The notes under the pieces are model-generated. The model made no database searches and was not told the DNA's origin. It worked only from the letters and a program-made list of their open reading frames with translations. This document shows, piece after piece, positions 1 to 7,818 of a stretch of 10,840 nt of DNA. Location: the NCBI GenBank assembly GCA_030833685.1, contig JAURGS010000065.1:1-10840 (forward strand), written 5' to 3'. This DNA is from Rhodoferax sp. (GTDB lineage: Bacteria; Pseudomonadota; Gammaproteobacteria; Burkholderiales; Burkholderiaceae_C). Positions within the stretch are counted from its first letter, which is position 1. Every line of letters begins with the position of its first letter. The position numbers were made by a program, and so were the translations under genes.

Positions 1-245
1 TGAAACCCGTCCACCGCCGCATCCTCTTCGCCATGAACGGCCTGGGCTTGGCCCCCACCACCCCGTACCGCAAGTGCGCCCGCGTCGTGGGCGAGGTCCT
101 GGGCAAGTACCACCCCCACGGCGACACCGCGGTGTACGATGCCCTGGTGCGGCTGGCGCAAGACTTTTCGATGAGGGCGCCGCTGATCGCGGGCCACGGC
201 AATTTCGGGTCCCTGGACGCCGACCCGCCCGCGGCCATGCGCTAC
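1..245 (+). other. Atypical gyrA segment (QRDR to active-site Tyr), candidate recombinant tract
   Basis: In the 80 codons at 3-242, I count only five ending in A or T (about 94% GC3). In the next 80 codons (243-482), 26 end in A or T (about 67% GC3). The protein changes at the same place. Upstream it reads LGLAPTTPYRKCARVVGEVL, then ALVRLAQDFSMRAPLIAGHG and SLDADPPAAMRYTE. From memory, this resembles cyanobacterial or plastid GyrA, whereas betaproteobacteria usually have N-D-W-N, K-K-S-A, D-T-I-V-R, a Leu-Ile/Val-Asp-Gly-Gln-Gly motif and DGDNAAAMRYTE. Downstream (IRLAKIAHELLADLDKETVD) it is typically betaproteobacterial. The right boundary is therefore near 240-250; the left boundary is outside the window. 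A chimeric assembly could look the same. The donor lineage is an inference. Confidence 0.6.
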
Positions 246-2528
246 ACCGAAATTCGGCTGGCCAAAATCGCCCACGAACTCCTGGCCGACCTGGACAAAG
301 AAACAGTCGACTTTGGCCCCAACTACGACGGCAGCGAAAAAGAGCCCCTGGTTTTACCCACGAGGCTACCCAATCTGCTGGTTAATGGCTCTGGCGGCAT
401 TGCTGTGGGCATGGCCACCAATATTCCTCCGCACAACCTCAACGAGGTGGTTGATGCGTGCTTACATCTGCTGGCCAACCCCGAGGCCTCGGTTGATGAG
501 TTGATGGACATCATCCCAGCGCCCGACTTCCCAACCGCCGGCATCATTTATGGCATCCAGGGTGTGCGTGATGGCTACCGCACAGGGCGAGGACGCGTGG
601 TCATGCGCGCCAAATGCCACTTTGAAGATATCGACCGCGGACAGCGCCAGGCCATCATCGTTGACGAGCTTCCCTACCAGGTCAACAAAAAGACGCTGCA
701 AGAGCGTATGGCCGAGCTGGTTCACGAAAAGAAGATTGAGGGTATCAGCCACATTCAGGACGAGTCGGATAAGTCGGGCATGCGCTTGGTCATTGAACTC
801 AAGCGCGGCGAAGTCCCCGAAGTGGTTCTCAATAACCTGTACAAGCAGACGCAGCTGCAAGACACCTTCGGCATGAATATGGTGGCCCTGATCAACGGCC
901 AGCCCAAACTTTGCAACCTAAAAGATCTGATCGAAGTTTTCCTCAGGCACCGGCGCGAGGTCGTCACCCGCCGCACGGTATTTAACTTGCGTAAGGCTCG
1001 GGAGAGGGGCCATGTGCTCGAAGGCCTGGCGGTTGCACTGGCCAATATTGACGAATTCATCCGCATCATTCGCGAATCACCCACCCCGCCCGTGGCGCGC
1101 CAGGAGTTGATGACAAAATCCTGGGACAGCAAACTCGTGCGCGAGATGCTCACGCGCACCCGCGCTGATGGAGCGCAGGTCAATGCCAACGACTATCGGC
1201 CCGACGGGCTTGAAAAAGAATTTGGCATGGGTGCAGACGGCCTCTACCGCCTGTCAGAAACACAGGCGCAAGAAATTCTGCAAATGCGCCTGCAACGACT
1301 GACTGGGCTTGAGCAAGACAAGATCGTGGGTGAGTACAAGGAAGTCATGGCCGAGATCGACGACTTGCTCGACATCCTGGCCCGCCCTGAACGGGTGTCG
1401 GCCATCATTGGCGATGAGTTGACCCAACTGCGCCAAGAGTTTGGTCAAACCAAATTGGGCGCGCGCCGCAGCGTCATCGAACACAACGCACAAGACCTGG
1501 CCACCGAAGACCTGATCACGCCCACCGACATGGTGGTCACCCTCAGCCACACGGGTTACATCAAAAGCCAGCCGCTGTCGGAATACAGGGCCCAGAAACG
1601 CGGAGGTCGCGGCAAGCAAGCCACTGCCACCAAAGAAGATGATTGGGTTGATCAGCTCTTCATTGCCAATACCCACGACTACATCCTGTGCTTCAGCGAC
1701 CGGGGCCGCCTTTATTGGCTCAAGGTTTGGGAGGTGCCCCAGGGCTCCCGTGGCTCGCGCGGGCGCCCCATCGTGAACATGTTCCCCCTGCAGGAGGGCG
1801 AAAAAATCACGGTGGTTTTGCCACTAACCGGTGACAACAGCAGCTTTCCGGCGAACCACTACGTGTTCATGGCCACCAGCATGGGTACGGTCAAGAAAAC
1901 GGCCCTGGAGGACTTCAGCAACCCGCGCAAAGCGGGCATTATTGCGGTTGACCTGGACCCCGGTGACTACCTGATCGGCGCAGCGTTAACCGATGGCGAG
2001 CACGATGTCATGCTGTTTTCCGATGGCGGCAAAGCGGTGCGTTTTGACGAAAACGATGTCCGGCCGATGGGGCGTCAGGCGCGTGGCGTGCGCGGCATGA
2101 TGCTTGAAGAAGGACAAAGCGTTATCGCCATGCTGGTGGCCGAAGATGAGACCCAAAGCGTGCTGACCGCCACGCAAAACGGCTATGGAAAACGCACGTC
2201 GATCACTGAATACACGCGCCACGGCCGAGGCACCAAAGGCATGATCGCCATTCAACAATCAGAGCGCAATGGCAAAGTGGTGGCAGCCACTTTGGTACAC
2301 GCAGACGACGAAATCATGCTGATTACCGACAAGGGTGTTCTGGTGCGCACCCGGGTGAGCGAGATTCGGGAGCTTGGTCGCGCCACGCAAGGTGTGACGC
2401 TGATCAGCATGGACGCTGGCTCCGGCCTGATTGGCCTGCAGCGGATTGTCGAAAACGACGCCCTGGGCGCATCGCCTGAAGCCACGGCCGAAGACGATGA
2501 AGCCGCGGCCTCGGGGCAAAACGACTGA
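1..2528 (+). CDS. gyrA: DNA gyrase subunit A, 5'-truncated by the window edge
   Basis: GyrA is the breakage-reunion subunit of DNA gyrase (A2B2), which introduces negative supercoils using ATP hydrolysed by GyrB. The frame is open from base 3, which corresponds to Lys42 of E. coli GyrA (KPVHRR); the first 41 residues lie outside the window. The Met codon at base 33 is internal (equivalent to Met52) and is not the start. There are no indels against E. coli through the active site: HPHGD is followed by Thr83 (126-128) and Asp87 (138-140), and catalytic Tyr122 is at 243-245 in AAMRYTE. The C-terminal beta-pinwheel domain carries a canonical GyrA box, QKRGGRG, at 1593-1613. The protein ends in an acidic tail (AEDDEAAASGQND), giving about 872 residues in total, near the family norm. 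From about base 245 onward the protein looks like ordinary Comamonadaceae GyrA. The first 80 codons do not; they are described as a separate feature. serC follows after 24 bases. Confidence 0.97.
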   Translation, partial: KPVHRRILFAMNGLGLAPTTPYRKCARVVGEVLGKYHPHGDTAVYDALVRLAQDFSMRAPLIAGHGNFGSLDADPPAAMRYTEIRLAKIAHELLADLDKETVDFGPNYDGSEKEPLVLPTRLPNLLVNGSGGIAVGMATNIPPHNLNEVVDACLHLLANPEASVDELMDIIPAPDFPTAGIIYGIQGVRDGYRTGRGRVVMRAKCHFEDIDRGQRQAIIVDELPYQVNKKTLQERMAELVHEKKIEGISHIQDESDKSGMRLVIELKRGEVPEVVLNNLYKQTQLQDTFGMNMVALINGQPKLCNLKDLIEVFLRHRREVVTRRTVFNLRKARERGHVLEGLAVALANIDEFIRIIRESPTPPVARQELMTKSWDSKLVREMLTRTRADGAQVNANDYRPDGLEKEFGMGADGLYRLSETQAQEILQMRLQRLTGLEQDKIVGEYKEVMAEIDDLLDILARPERVSAIIGDELTQLRQEFGQTKLGARRSVIEHNAQDLATEDLITPTDMVVTLSHTGYIKSQPLSEYRAQKRGGRGKQATATKEDDWVDQLFIANTHDYILCFSDRGRLYWLKVWEVPQGSRGSRGRPIVNMFPLQEGEKITVVLPLTGDNSSFPANHYVFMATSMGTVKKTALEDFSNPRKAGIIAVDLDPGDYLIGAALTDGEHDVMLFSDGGKAVRFDENDVRPMGRQARGVRGMMLEEGQSVIAMLVAEDETQSVLTATQNGYGKRTSITEYTRHGRGTKGMIAIQQSERNGKVVAATLVHADDEIMLITDKGVLVRTRVSEIRELGRATQGVTLISMDAGSGLIGLQRIVENDALGASPEATAEDDEAAASGQND

Positions 2529-2552
2529 AGTCGCGCAAGCCCAGGACCTGCC

Positions 2553-3644
2553 GTGAGCCGACCTTTCAATTTTTCTGCAGGCCCTGCTGCCCTGCCCGAA
2601 GCGGTTTTGACCCAGGCCAGCGCAGAAATGCTGGACTTTCAGGGCAGTGGCCTGAGCGTGATGGAGATGAGCCACCGAAGCAAAGAGTTCGGTGCCATCC
2701 ACCAGGCAGCCCAGGCTGACCTGCGCGAGATCCTGGCGGTGCCGGACAACTACCGCATCCTGTTCATGCAAGGGGGCGGCATCGCTGAAAACGCCATCGT
2801 GCCACTTAATCTGTCCAAGGGGCAGACGGTGGACTTTGTGGTGACTGGCAGTTGGAGCCAAAAATCTTACAAAGAGGCTGCGCGCTACTGCACCACGCAC
2901 CTGGCGCAAAGCAACGCGGACTCAGGCCACACCCACCTGCCAGCGCCAAGCAGCTGGCGCTTGAGTGAACATGCCGCTTACGTCCACCTTTGCTCGAACG
3001 AAACCATCCATGGTGTTGAATTTCAGTCACTGCCGGACTTAAAAGCACTCGGCTCAGACGCCCCACTGGTGATTGATTTTTCCTCGCACGTAGCATCGCG
3101 CCCGGTGGACTGGTCTCGTGTCGGCCTGGCCTTTGCTGGCGCACAAAAAAACCTGGGGCCAGCGGGCCTGACCATTGTGGTCGTGCGCGAGGACTTGCTC
3201 GATCGCGCCCTGCCTATTTGCCCCAGCGCTTTCAACTACAAGTTAGTGGCCGACAACGATTCCATGTTCAATACACCGCCAACCTACAGCATTTACATCG
3301 CCGGCCTGGTGTTTCAATGGATCAAGCGCGAAGGCGGTGTGTCGGCCATGGAATCACGTAGCGTGGCTAAAGCCAATTTGCTCTACGGGTTTTTGGATGA
3401 CTCGGCTTTTTACACCTGCCGCGTGGAGCCCAGCTGTCGCTCGCGCATGAACGTACCCTTCTTTTTAGCTGACGAGGCCTTGAACAATGATTTTTTAGCA
3501 GGCGCCAAAGCTGCGGGGCTATTACAGCTTAAAGGTCACAAATCGGTCGGCGGCATGCGCGCTAGCATCTACAACGCCATGCCATTGGCCGGTGTCCAGG
3601 CCCTCGTTGATTACATGGCCGACTTCGAGCGCCACCGCGCTTGA
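2553..3644 (+). CDS. serC: Phosphoserine aminotransferase
   Basis: SerC is a PLP-dependent class V aminotransferase that converts 3-phosphohydroxypyruvate and glutamate to 3-phosphoserine. In many bacteria it also makes 4-phosphohydroxythreonine for pyridoxal phosphate synthesis. The 363-residue product is full length. It opens with the family signature SRPFNFSAGPAALP and continues with SGLSVMEMSHRSKEF and FMQGGG. The Schiff-base lysine is Lys199 in AGAQKNLGPAGL (codon 3147-3149), and Asp175, 24 residues upstream, matches the Asp that contacts the PLP ring nitrogen in E. coli SerC. The next motif reads SSH where many homologues have SSD, perhaps a lineage trait. Translation starts at GTG; this start is supported by AGGA at 2543-2546, six bases upstream, and by the conserved N-terminus. 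It is the first of four closely spaced biosynthetic genes, 24 bases after gyrA and 31 before pheA. Confidence 0.96.
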   Translation: MSRPFNFSAGPAALPEAVLTQASAEMLDFQGSGLSVMEMSHRSKEFGAIHQAAQADLREILAVPDNYRILFMQGGGIAENAIVPLNLSKGQTVDFVVTGSWSQKSYKEAARYCTTHLAQSNADSGHTHLPAPSSWRLSEHAAYVHLCSNETIHGVEFQSLPDLKALGSDAPLVIDFSSHVASRPVDWSRVGLAFAGAQKNLGPAGLTIVVVREDLLDRALPICPSAFNYKLVADNDSMFNTPPTYSIYIAGLVFQWIKREGGVSAMESRSVAKANLLYGFLDDSAFYTCRVEPSCRSRMNVPFFLADEALNNDFLAGAKAAGLLQLKGHKSVGGMRASIYNAMPLAGVQALVDYMADFERHRA

Positions 3645-3675
3645 GGTACAAAGCGTTCTGTCTGACAAAACCAGC

Positions 3676-4758
3676 ATGGCAAAAACACTATCCGATTTGC
3701 GCAAGGAAATCGATGCAGTTGACACCGATTTACTCAGACTGCTGAACCAGCGCGCCCAGTTGGCCCACGAGGTGGGTGAGCTCAAACGCGCCGAGGGTTC
3801 GGCAGTGTTTCGTCCTGCGCGCGAGCTGCAGGTCATCAACGCTTTGCAAGCCGCCAACGCTGGCCCGCTTAAAAGCGACAACATTAGCAACATCTGGCGC
3901 GAAATCATGTCCGCCTGCCGCTCTTTGGAAAGCGATCAGCGCGTGGCGTATCTGGGTCCCACGGGCACTTTCAGTGAACAAGCGGCCATTGGCTTTTTCG
4001 GCTCCAGCATGGCGCGCGTGCCATGCCCAAGCATCGACGAAGTTTTTCGCGCCACGGCAGCTGGCAGTGCAGACTTTGGTGTGGTGCCCATTGAAAACTC
4101 TTCCGAAGGCGTGATTTCTCGCTCCCTGGATTTGTTGCTGCATTCACCGTTGCATATCGTGGGTGAAACCAGCTTGCTGGTGCGACACAACCTGTTGCGA
4201 CTGGAGCCTGCAATCGAAGGTATCGAGGTGGTGCTTGCCCACCCGCAAGCGCTGGCCCAGTGTCAACAATGGCTGAACGCCCATCTGCCCAATGCAGAGC
4301 GTCGGGCAGCCTCAAGCAATGCCGAGGGTGCCCGTCTGGCCGCGAGCAACCCGGCTTGGGCCGCCATTGCCAGCGAACGCGCGGGCAGTGAGTTTGGCCT
4401 TCACACGGTCTCCAAGGCCATTCAGGACGACGCCTCCAACCGCACCCGCTTTGCCATCGTCTGCCTGCCCCAAACCATGGCTGCGCCAGAGGCCACCGGC
4501 AAAGACTGTGTCAGCCTGGCCGTTTCGGTGACCAACCGCGCTGGCGCTGTGCACGATTTGCTGGTGCCCCTAAAGCGCCATGGTGTTTCCATGACGCGCT
4601 TTGAATCGCGACCGGCGCGCTCGGGCCAATGGGAATACTATTTCTACATCGATCTTGAAGGCCACCCTACCCAACCGGCTGTTCAGATGGCGCTGGACGA
4701 GCTGCGTCAACTGTGTGCTTTTTACAAAGTCCTTGGCACGTACCCCCTCGGCTCCTGA
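3676..4758 (+). CDS. pheA: Bifunctional chorismate mutase / prephenate dehydratase (P-protein)
   Basis: PheA converts chorismate to prephenate and then to phenylpyruvate, the committed route to phenylalanine. Three domains are visible in 360 residues. Residues 1-88 are an AroQ-type chorismate mutase, with Arg9, Arg26 and Lys37 in positions matching E. coli Arg11, Arg28 and Lys39. Residues 90-275 are the prephenate dehydratase domain, with YLGPTGTFSEQAA, VVPIENSSEGVI and the catalytic TRF motif at 257-259. Residues 278-352 form an ACT domain that should bind phenylalanine for feedback inhibition; it has ESRP at 310-313, but GAVH at 290-293 where E. coli has GALV. I chose the ATG at 3676 because MAKTLSDLRKEIDAVD begins where the mutase domain begins. 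The frame is open back to a GTG at 3592, but that extension overlaps serC and has no family similarity. No clear Shine-Dalgarno precedes the chosen start, so translational coupling to serC is possible. Confidence 0.95.
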   Translation: MAKTLSDLRKEIDAVDTDLLRLLNQRAQLAHEVGELKRAEGSAVFRPARELQVINALQAANAGPLKSDNISNIWREIMSACRSLESDQRVAYLGPTGTFSEQAAIGFFGSSMARVPCPSIDEVFRATAAGSADFGVVPIENSSEGVISRSLDLLLHSPLHIVGETSLLVRHNLLRLEPAIEGIEVVLAHPQALAQCQQWLNAHLPNAERRAASSNAEGARLAASNPAWAAIASERAGSEFGLHTVSKAIQDDASNRTRFAIVCLPQTMAAPEATGKDCVSLAVSVTNRAGAVHDLLVPLKRHGVSMTRFESRPARSGQWEYYFYIDLEGHPTQPAVQMALDELRQLCAFYKVLGTYPLGS

Positions 4759-4779
4759 GCCGTTGCGTGACCTGGCGAC

Positions 4780-5667
4780 ATGAATTCATCGAGCGATCGG
4801 ATGTACCAAAAACTGGGCTTGATTGGCTGCGGACTGATGGGCGGCTCATTTGCGCTGGCCATGCGCCGCGCTGGTTTGGTGCGCCAGATTACCGGCTACA
4901 GCCCATCGCAAAGCACCCTGGACAAAGCGCTCAATTTGGGGGTCATCGATGAACAGGCCACGCAGGCAGCAGACGCTGCACGGGACGCAGACTTGATTTT
5001 GGTGGCCGTGCCCGTCGCCGCGACCGAGTCCGTTTTAGCCGCCATTGCGCCAGCGCTGTCCCCAAAAGTGCTGGTTATGGATGTGGGCTCGACCAAGTGC
5101 GACGTGGTCGCGGCAGCCCGCGCAGCCCTGAAAGACCGGATCTCGTGCTTCGTGCCGGCGCATCCCATCGCTGGCAAAGAGCGGGCTGGTATAGAGCAAG
5201 CGGATGCTGGCCTGTACCAGGACCGGCTGCTCATCCTCACACCCAGCGGGGACACGGCATTAGCCAAAAGTCGCGAAGCCACCAAGCTGTGGGAAGCGTT
5301 GGGAAGCCAAGTGACGAGCCTTACGCCCGAACAACACGACACCATCTTTGCGGCGGTCAGCCACCTGCCGCATCTGCTGGCCTTTGCGTTCATGCGCAGC
5401 GTGGTTCAGCAGCCGATGGGGCAACGCTTTTTGGAGTTGGCCGGGCCGGGCTTTCGGGATTTCACGCGCATTGCCGCCAGTGACCCCAAGGTTTGGCGCG
5501 ACATCTTGTTGGCCAACCGGGAAGAAGTGCTGCGCCAATGTTTGATGTTTCAGGACGAACTGCGCGGCCTCTCAACGCTGATGGCCAGTGGTGATGCCCA
5601 AGCGATTGAGCAGGCAATTGCCACTGCCAGCGCAGCCAGAGCCGACTGGCAGATGAACCAAAACTGA
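4780..5667 (+). CDS. tyrA: Prephenate dehydrogenase (TyrA family)
   Basis: This enzyme oxidatively decarboxylates prephenate to 4-hydroxyphenylpyruvate for tyrosine synthesis, the branch competing with PheA. The N-terminal Rossmann domain shows LGLIGCGLMGGSFA (residues 12-24), the GxGxxGG dinucleotide fingerprint. His128 in VPAHPIAGKERAG and the SHLPHLLAFAF motif (His195 and His198) are typical of the family's active site. The C-terminal half is helical, with GFRDFTRIAASDPKVWRDI. There is no fused chorismate mutase or ACT domain. Two ATG starts are possible: 4780 (295 residues) and 4801 (288 residues, MYQKLGLIG). The second matches the usual N-terminus of relatives and has GAG seven bases upstream, so it may be the true start. 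NAD versus NADP preference cannot be settled here. The stop lies five bases before aroA, implying co-transcription. In Burkholderia and Ralstonia a hisC gene commonly sits between pheA and tyrA; it is absent here. Confidence 0.94.
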   Translation: MNSSSDRMYQKLGLIGCGLMGGSFALAMRRAGLVRQITGYSPSQSTLDKALNLGVIDEQATQAADAARDADLILVAVPVAATESVLAAIAPALSPKVLVMDVGSTKCDVVAAARAALKDRISCFVPAHPIAGKERAGIEQADAGLYQDRLLILTPSGDTALAKSREATKLWEALGSQVTSLTPEQHDTIFAAVSHLPHLLAFAFMRSVVQQPMGQRFLELAGPGFRDFTRIAASDPKVWRDILLANREEVLRQCLMFQDELRGLSTLMASGDAQAIEQAIATASAARADWQMNQN

Positions 5668-5672
5668 CGGCC

Positions 5673-7658
5673 ATGTACGCGACCCGTTTTCTTGACATCC
5701 CCGCCTTGGCCACTGCCCAAGGCAGCCTGCGTTTGCCTGGCTCCAAAAGTATTTCTAACCGTGTGCTGTTGCTGTCTGCGCTGTGCGCGGGAAGCACCAC
5801 CGTGCATGACCTGTTGGACTCCGATGACACCCAAGTGATGCTCGAGGCACTGCGTCAACTCGGTTGCGCCATCCAGCGCCAGGGGACGTCGATCACCATC
5901 GAGGGCATGGGTGGTAGCGTTCGCAACGCCAGCGCCAATCTGTTCATGGGTAACGCAGGCACGGCTATTCGGCCCTTGACCGCCGCGTTGTCCGTCATTG
6001 GGGGGCAGTTCGAACTGCGTGGCGTTGAGCGCATGCACGAGCGCCCCATCGGAGACCTGGTCGATGCACTGCGCCAGCTGGGCTGCCAGATCGACTATTT
6101 GCAAAATCCTGGCTACCCCCCGCTGCGCATCGGGCATCCGACACTCAGGCTGGGTCAACCCATCCAGGTGAGGGGCGACGTTTCCAGTCAGTTTTTAACC
6201 GCCTTGTTGATGGCATTGCCTCTGGTTGCCACGAGCGACATCGTTATCGACGTGGTGGGCGAGCTCATTTCACGCCCCTACATTGAAATCACCCTCAATT
6301 TACTGGCCAAATTTGGCGTCAATGTTCGACGTGACCAATGGCAACGCTTCACCATAGCAGCGGGCAGTCGCCTGCAATCGCCTGGCGAGGTGTATGTCGA
6401 GGCTGACGCATCGTCAGCTAGCTATTTTGTAGCGCTGGGTGCCATAGCAGGGGTAAACCAGCCGGTTCGTATTGAGGGTGTGGGCGCCGCCTCCATCCAA
6501 GGCGACATTCGGTTTATCGATGCTGCCCGTCAAATGGGCGCGCACATCGACAGTGGCGCAAACTGGCTGTCGATTTCGCGCGGTCAGTGGCCACTTAAGG
6601 CGATCGATCTGGACTGCAACCACATCCCCGACGCGGCGATGACGTTGGCAGTCATGGCCATGTACGCCCAGGGCACCAGCACCCTGCGCAACATTGCCAG
6701 TTGGCGCGTCAAGGAAACCGACAGACTCAGCGCCATGGCCTGCGAGCTGCGCAAGTTGGGCGCCAGGGTTGAAGAGGGCGATGATTTTCTTCGCATCTCG
6801 CCACCCGCGGATATCACCGATTGGCGTTCAGCCAGCATCCACACCTACGACGATCACCGCATCGCCATGTGTTTCTCACTGGCGGCGTTCAATCCGGCGC
6901 AGCGCACCGTGCGTATTGAAGATCCGAAATGCGTCGCAAAAACCTACCCGGACTATTTCGAGGATTTCTTCAAACTGTGCACGCCAATCACCGACGCCGT
7001 GCCCGTCATCACCATCGACGGGCCGACTGCCTCGGGCAAAGGCACCCTGGCCGAAGGTGTAGCCAAAGCTTTGGGCTACCACCTGCTGGACTCTGGCGCG
7101 CTATACCGAATTGTTGGATTGGCCGCCCTCGAGGCTGGCCTTAGCCTTAGCACCCAAAGTGAGAGCGAAATCGCTGCCCTGGCCACAAATCTTCCGGTTC
7201 AGTTTACGGGTGACCGCGTATTGCTTGCCGGGCGCGACATCACCGAGCAGATCCGACGCGAGGAGGCTGGCATGAATGCCTCCAAGGTCTCCGCCCTGCC
7301 CTTAGTGCGCCATGCGCTGGTTGACCTTCAATTGCGTTTTCGCAAGCTTCCTGGGCTGGTCGCTGACGGCCGGGACATGGGCACGGTCATTTTCCCGGGC
7401 GCCCCGCTAAAGGTTTTTTTGACGGCCAGCGTTGATGCACGGGCGCAGAGGCGTCACAGTCAATTGATTTCAAAGGGAATTTCGGTTACACTCCCGTCCC
7501 TTCGCGCTGACTTACAAGCGCGCGATGAACGCGACACAACGCGTGCCATCTCGCCTTTGAAGCCTGCACAAGACGCCCAGCTCCTGGACAACTCTGGCCT
7601 GTCAATCGAAGCCTCGATTGAGCGGGTGTTGTGCTGGTGGCAAAGCAAAACGCTTTAG
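5673..7658 (+). CDS. aroA-cmk: Fused EPSP synthase / cytidylate kinase
   Basis: One uninterrupted 661-residue frame encodes two enzymes. Residues 1 to about 438 are 3-phosphoshikimate 1-carboxyvinyltransferase: LPGSKSISNR (21-30), GNAGTAIRP (93-101), NHIPDAAMTLAV and VKETDRLSAM. Gly96, Thr97 and Pro101 match E. coli numbering and are the residues of class I, glyphosate-sensitive enzymes. A linker of only a few residues leads at Val443 into cytidylate kinase, which phosphorylates CMP/dCMP: P-loop GPTASGKGT at 450-458, then LDSGALYR, DGRDMGTVIFPGA and ARDERDTTRA. Both halves are of normal length with intact motifs, so both are probably active. The fusion is known in Burkholderiales and presumably arose from the widespread aroA-cmk adjacency; I see no catalytic link between the two reactions. 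The start is five bases after the tyrA stop with no obvious Shine-Dalgarno. A candidate promoter for rpsA lies inside the kinase half. Confidence 0.95.
   Translation: MYATRFLDIPALATAQGSLRLPGSKSISNRVLLLSALCAGSTTVHDLLDSDDTQVMLEALRQLGCAIQRQGTSITIEGMGGSVRNASANLFMGNAGTAIRPLTAALSVIGGQFELRGVERMHERPIGDLVDALRQLGCQIDYLQNPGYPPLRIGHPTLRLGQPIQVRGDVSSQFLTALLMALPLVATSDIVIDVVGELISRPYIEITLNLLAKFGVNVRRDQWQRFTIAAGSRLQSPGEVYVEADASSASYFVALGAIAGVNQPVRIEGVGAASIQGDIRFIDAARQMGAHIDSGANWLSISRGQWPLKAIDLDCNHIPDAAMTLAVMAMYAQGTSTLRNIASWRVKETDRLSAMACELRKLGARVEEGDDFLRISPPADITDWRSASIHTYDDHRIAMCFSLAAFNPAQRTVRIEDPKCVAKTYPDYFEDFFKLCTPITDAVPVITIDGPTASGKGTLAEGVAKALGYHLLDSGALYRIVGLAALEAGLSLSTQSESEIAALATNLPVQFTGDRVLLAGRDITEQIRREEAGMNASKVSALPLVRHALVDLQLRFRKLPGLVADGRDMGTVIFPGAPLKVFLTASVDARAQRRHSQLISKGISVTLPSLRADLQARDERDTTRAISPLKPAQDAQLLDNSGLSIEASIERVLCWWQSKTL
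7464..7492 (+). promoter_or_regulatory. Candidate sigma-70 promoter inside cmk, upstream of rpsA
   Basis: TTGATT (7464-7469) and TACACT (7487-7492) are separated by exactly 17 bases, each matching four of six consensus positions. They sit in an AT-richer patch within the otherwise GC-rich kinase coding region. Transcription would start near 7499, giving an rpsA leader of about 330 bases. In E. coli some rpsA promoters also lie upstream inside neighbouring genes. This is pattern-based only; I found no better promoter in the 7659-7826 gap. Confidence 0.4.
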
Positions 7659-7705
7659 TGAGACGCCCACAAGCGCATTGCCAAAGCAAACCGCCTCAGC
7701 GCTTC

Positions 7706-7818
7706 GGTGCTGTTGCACAGGCCCTTGACTGAACTTCCGCGCTGCAACAGCGCACCTTGGTCAAGGTTCACAACCTAAACCCACGGACCTGTCCGTGTTA
7801 AAGCGCGTCGCGAGACGC
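7706..7818 (+). promoter_or_regulatory. Structured rpsA leader, candidate S1 autoregulatory site
   Basis: The gap before rpsA contains several inverted repeats and no terminator-like T-run. (1) CTGTTGCA (7710-7717) pairs with TGCAACAG (7743-7750), extended by GGTG (7706-7709) with CACC (7753-7756) across a two-base bulge, closing a 25-base loop. (2) CCTT (7755-7758) pairs with AAGG (7763-7766). (3) CACGGAC (7782-7788) is followed by CT and GTCCGTG (7791-7797). (4) GCGTC (7805-7809) and GACGC (7814-7818) close a GCGA loop, a GNRA-type tetraloop, ending eight bases before the ATG. No Shine-Dalgarno better than GAG is present, and that GAG lies in hairpin 4. E. coli rpsA also lacks a Shine-Dalgarno and uses consecutive hairpins recognised by S1 for efficient initiation and self-repression. 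A similar role here is inferred. Confidence 0.45.

Noticed and set aside
33..35. ATG at base 33 as the gyrA start
   Set aside because: Conserved GyrA sequence (KPVHRR) continues upstream of it to the window edge, so this is an internal methionine.
3592..3675. GTG-initiated N-terminal extension of pheA overlapping serC
   Set aside because: The extra 28 residues are out-of-frame serC sequence plus spacer and precede the normal start of the chorismate mutase domain.
7725..7730. TTGACT as a -35 element for an rpsA promoter in the intergenic gap
   Set aside because: No acceptable -10 hexamer lies 16 to 18 bases downstream, and the hexamer falls in the loop of the first leader hairpin.
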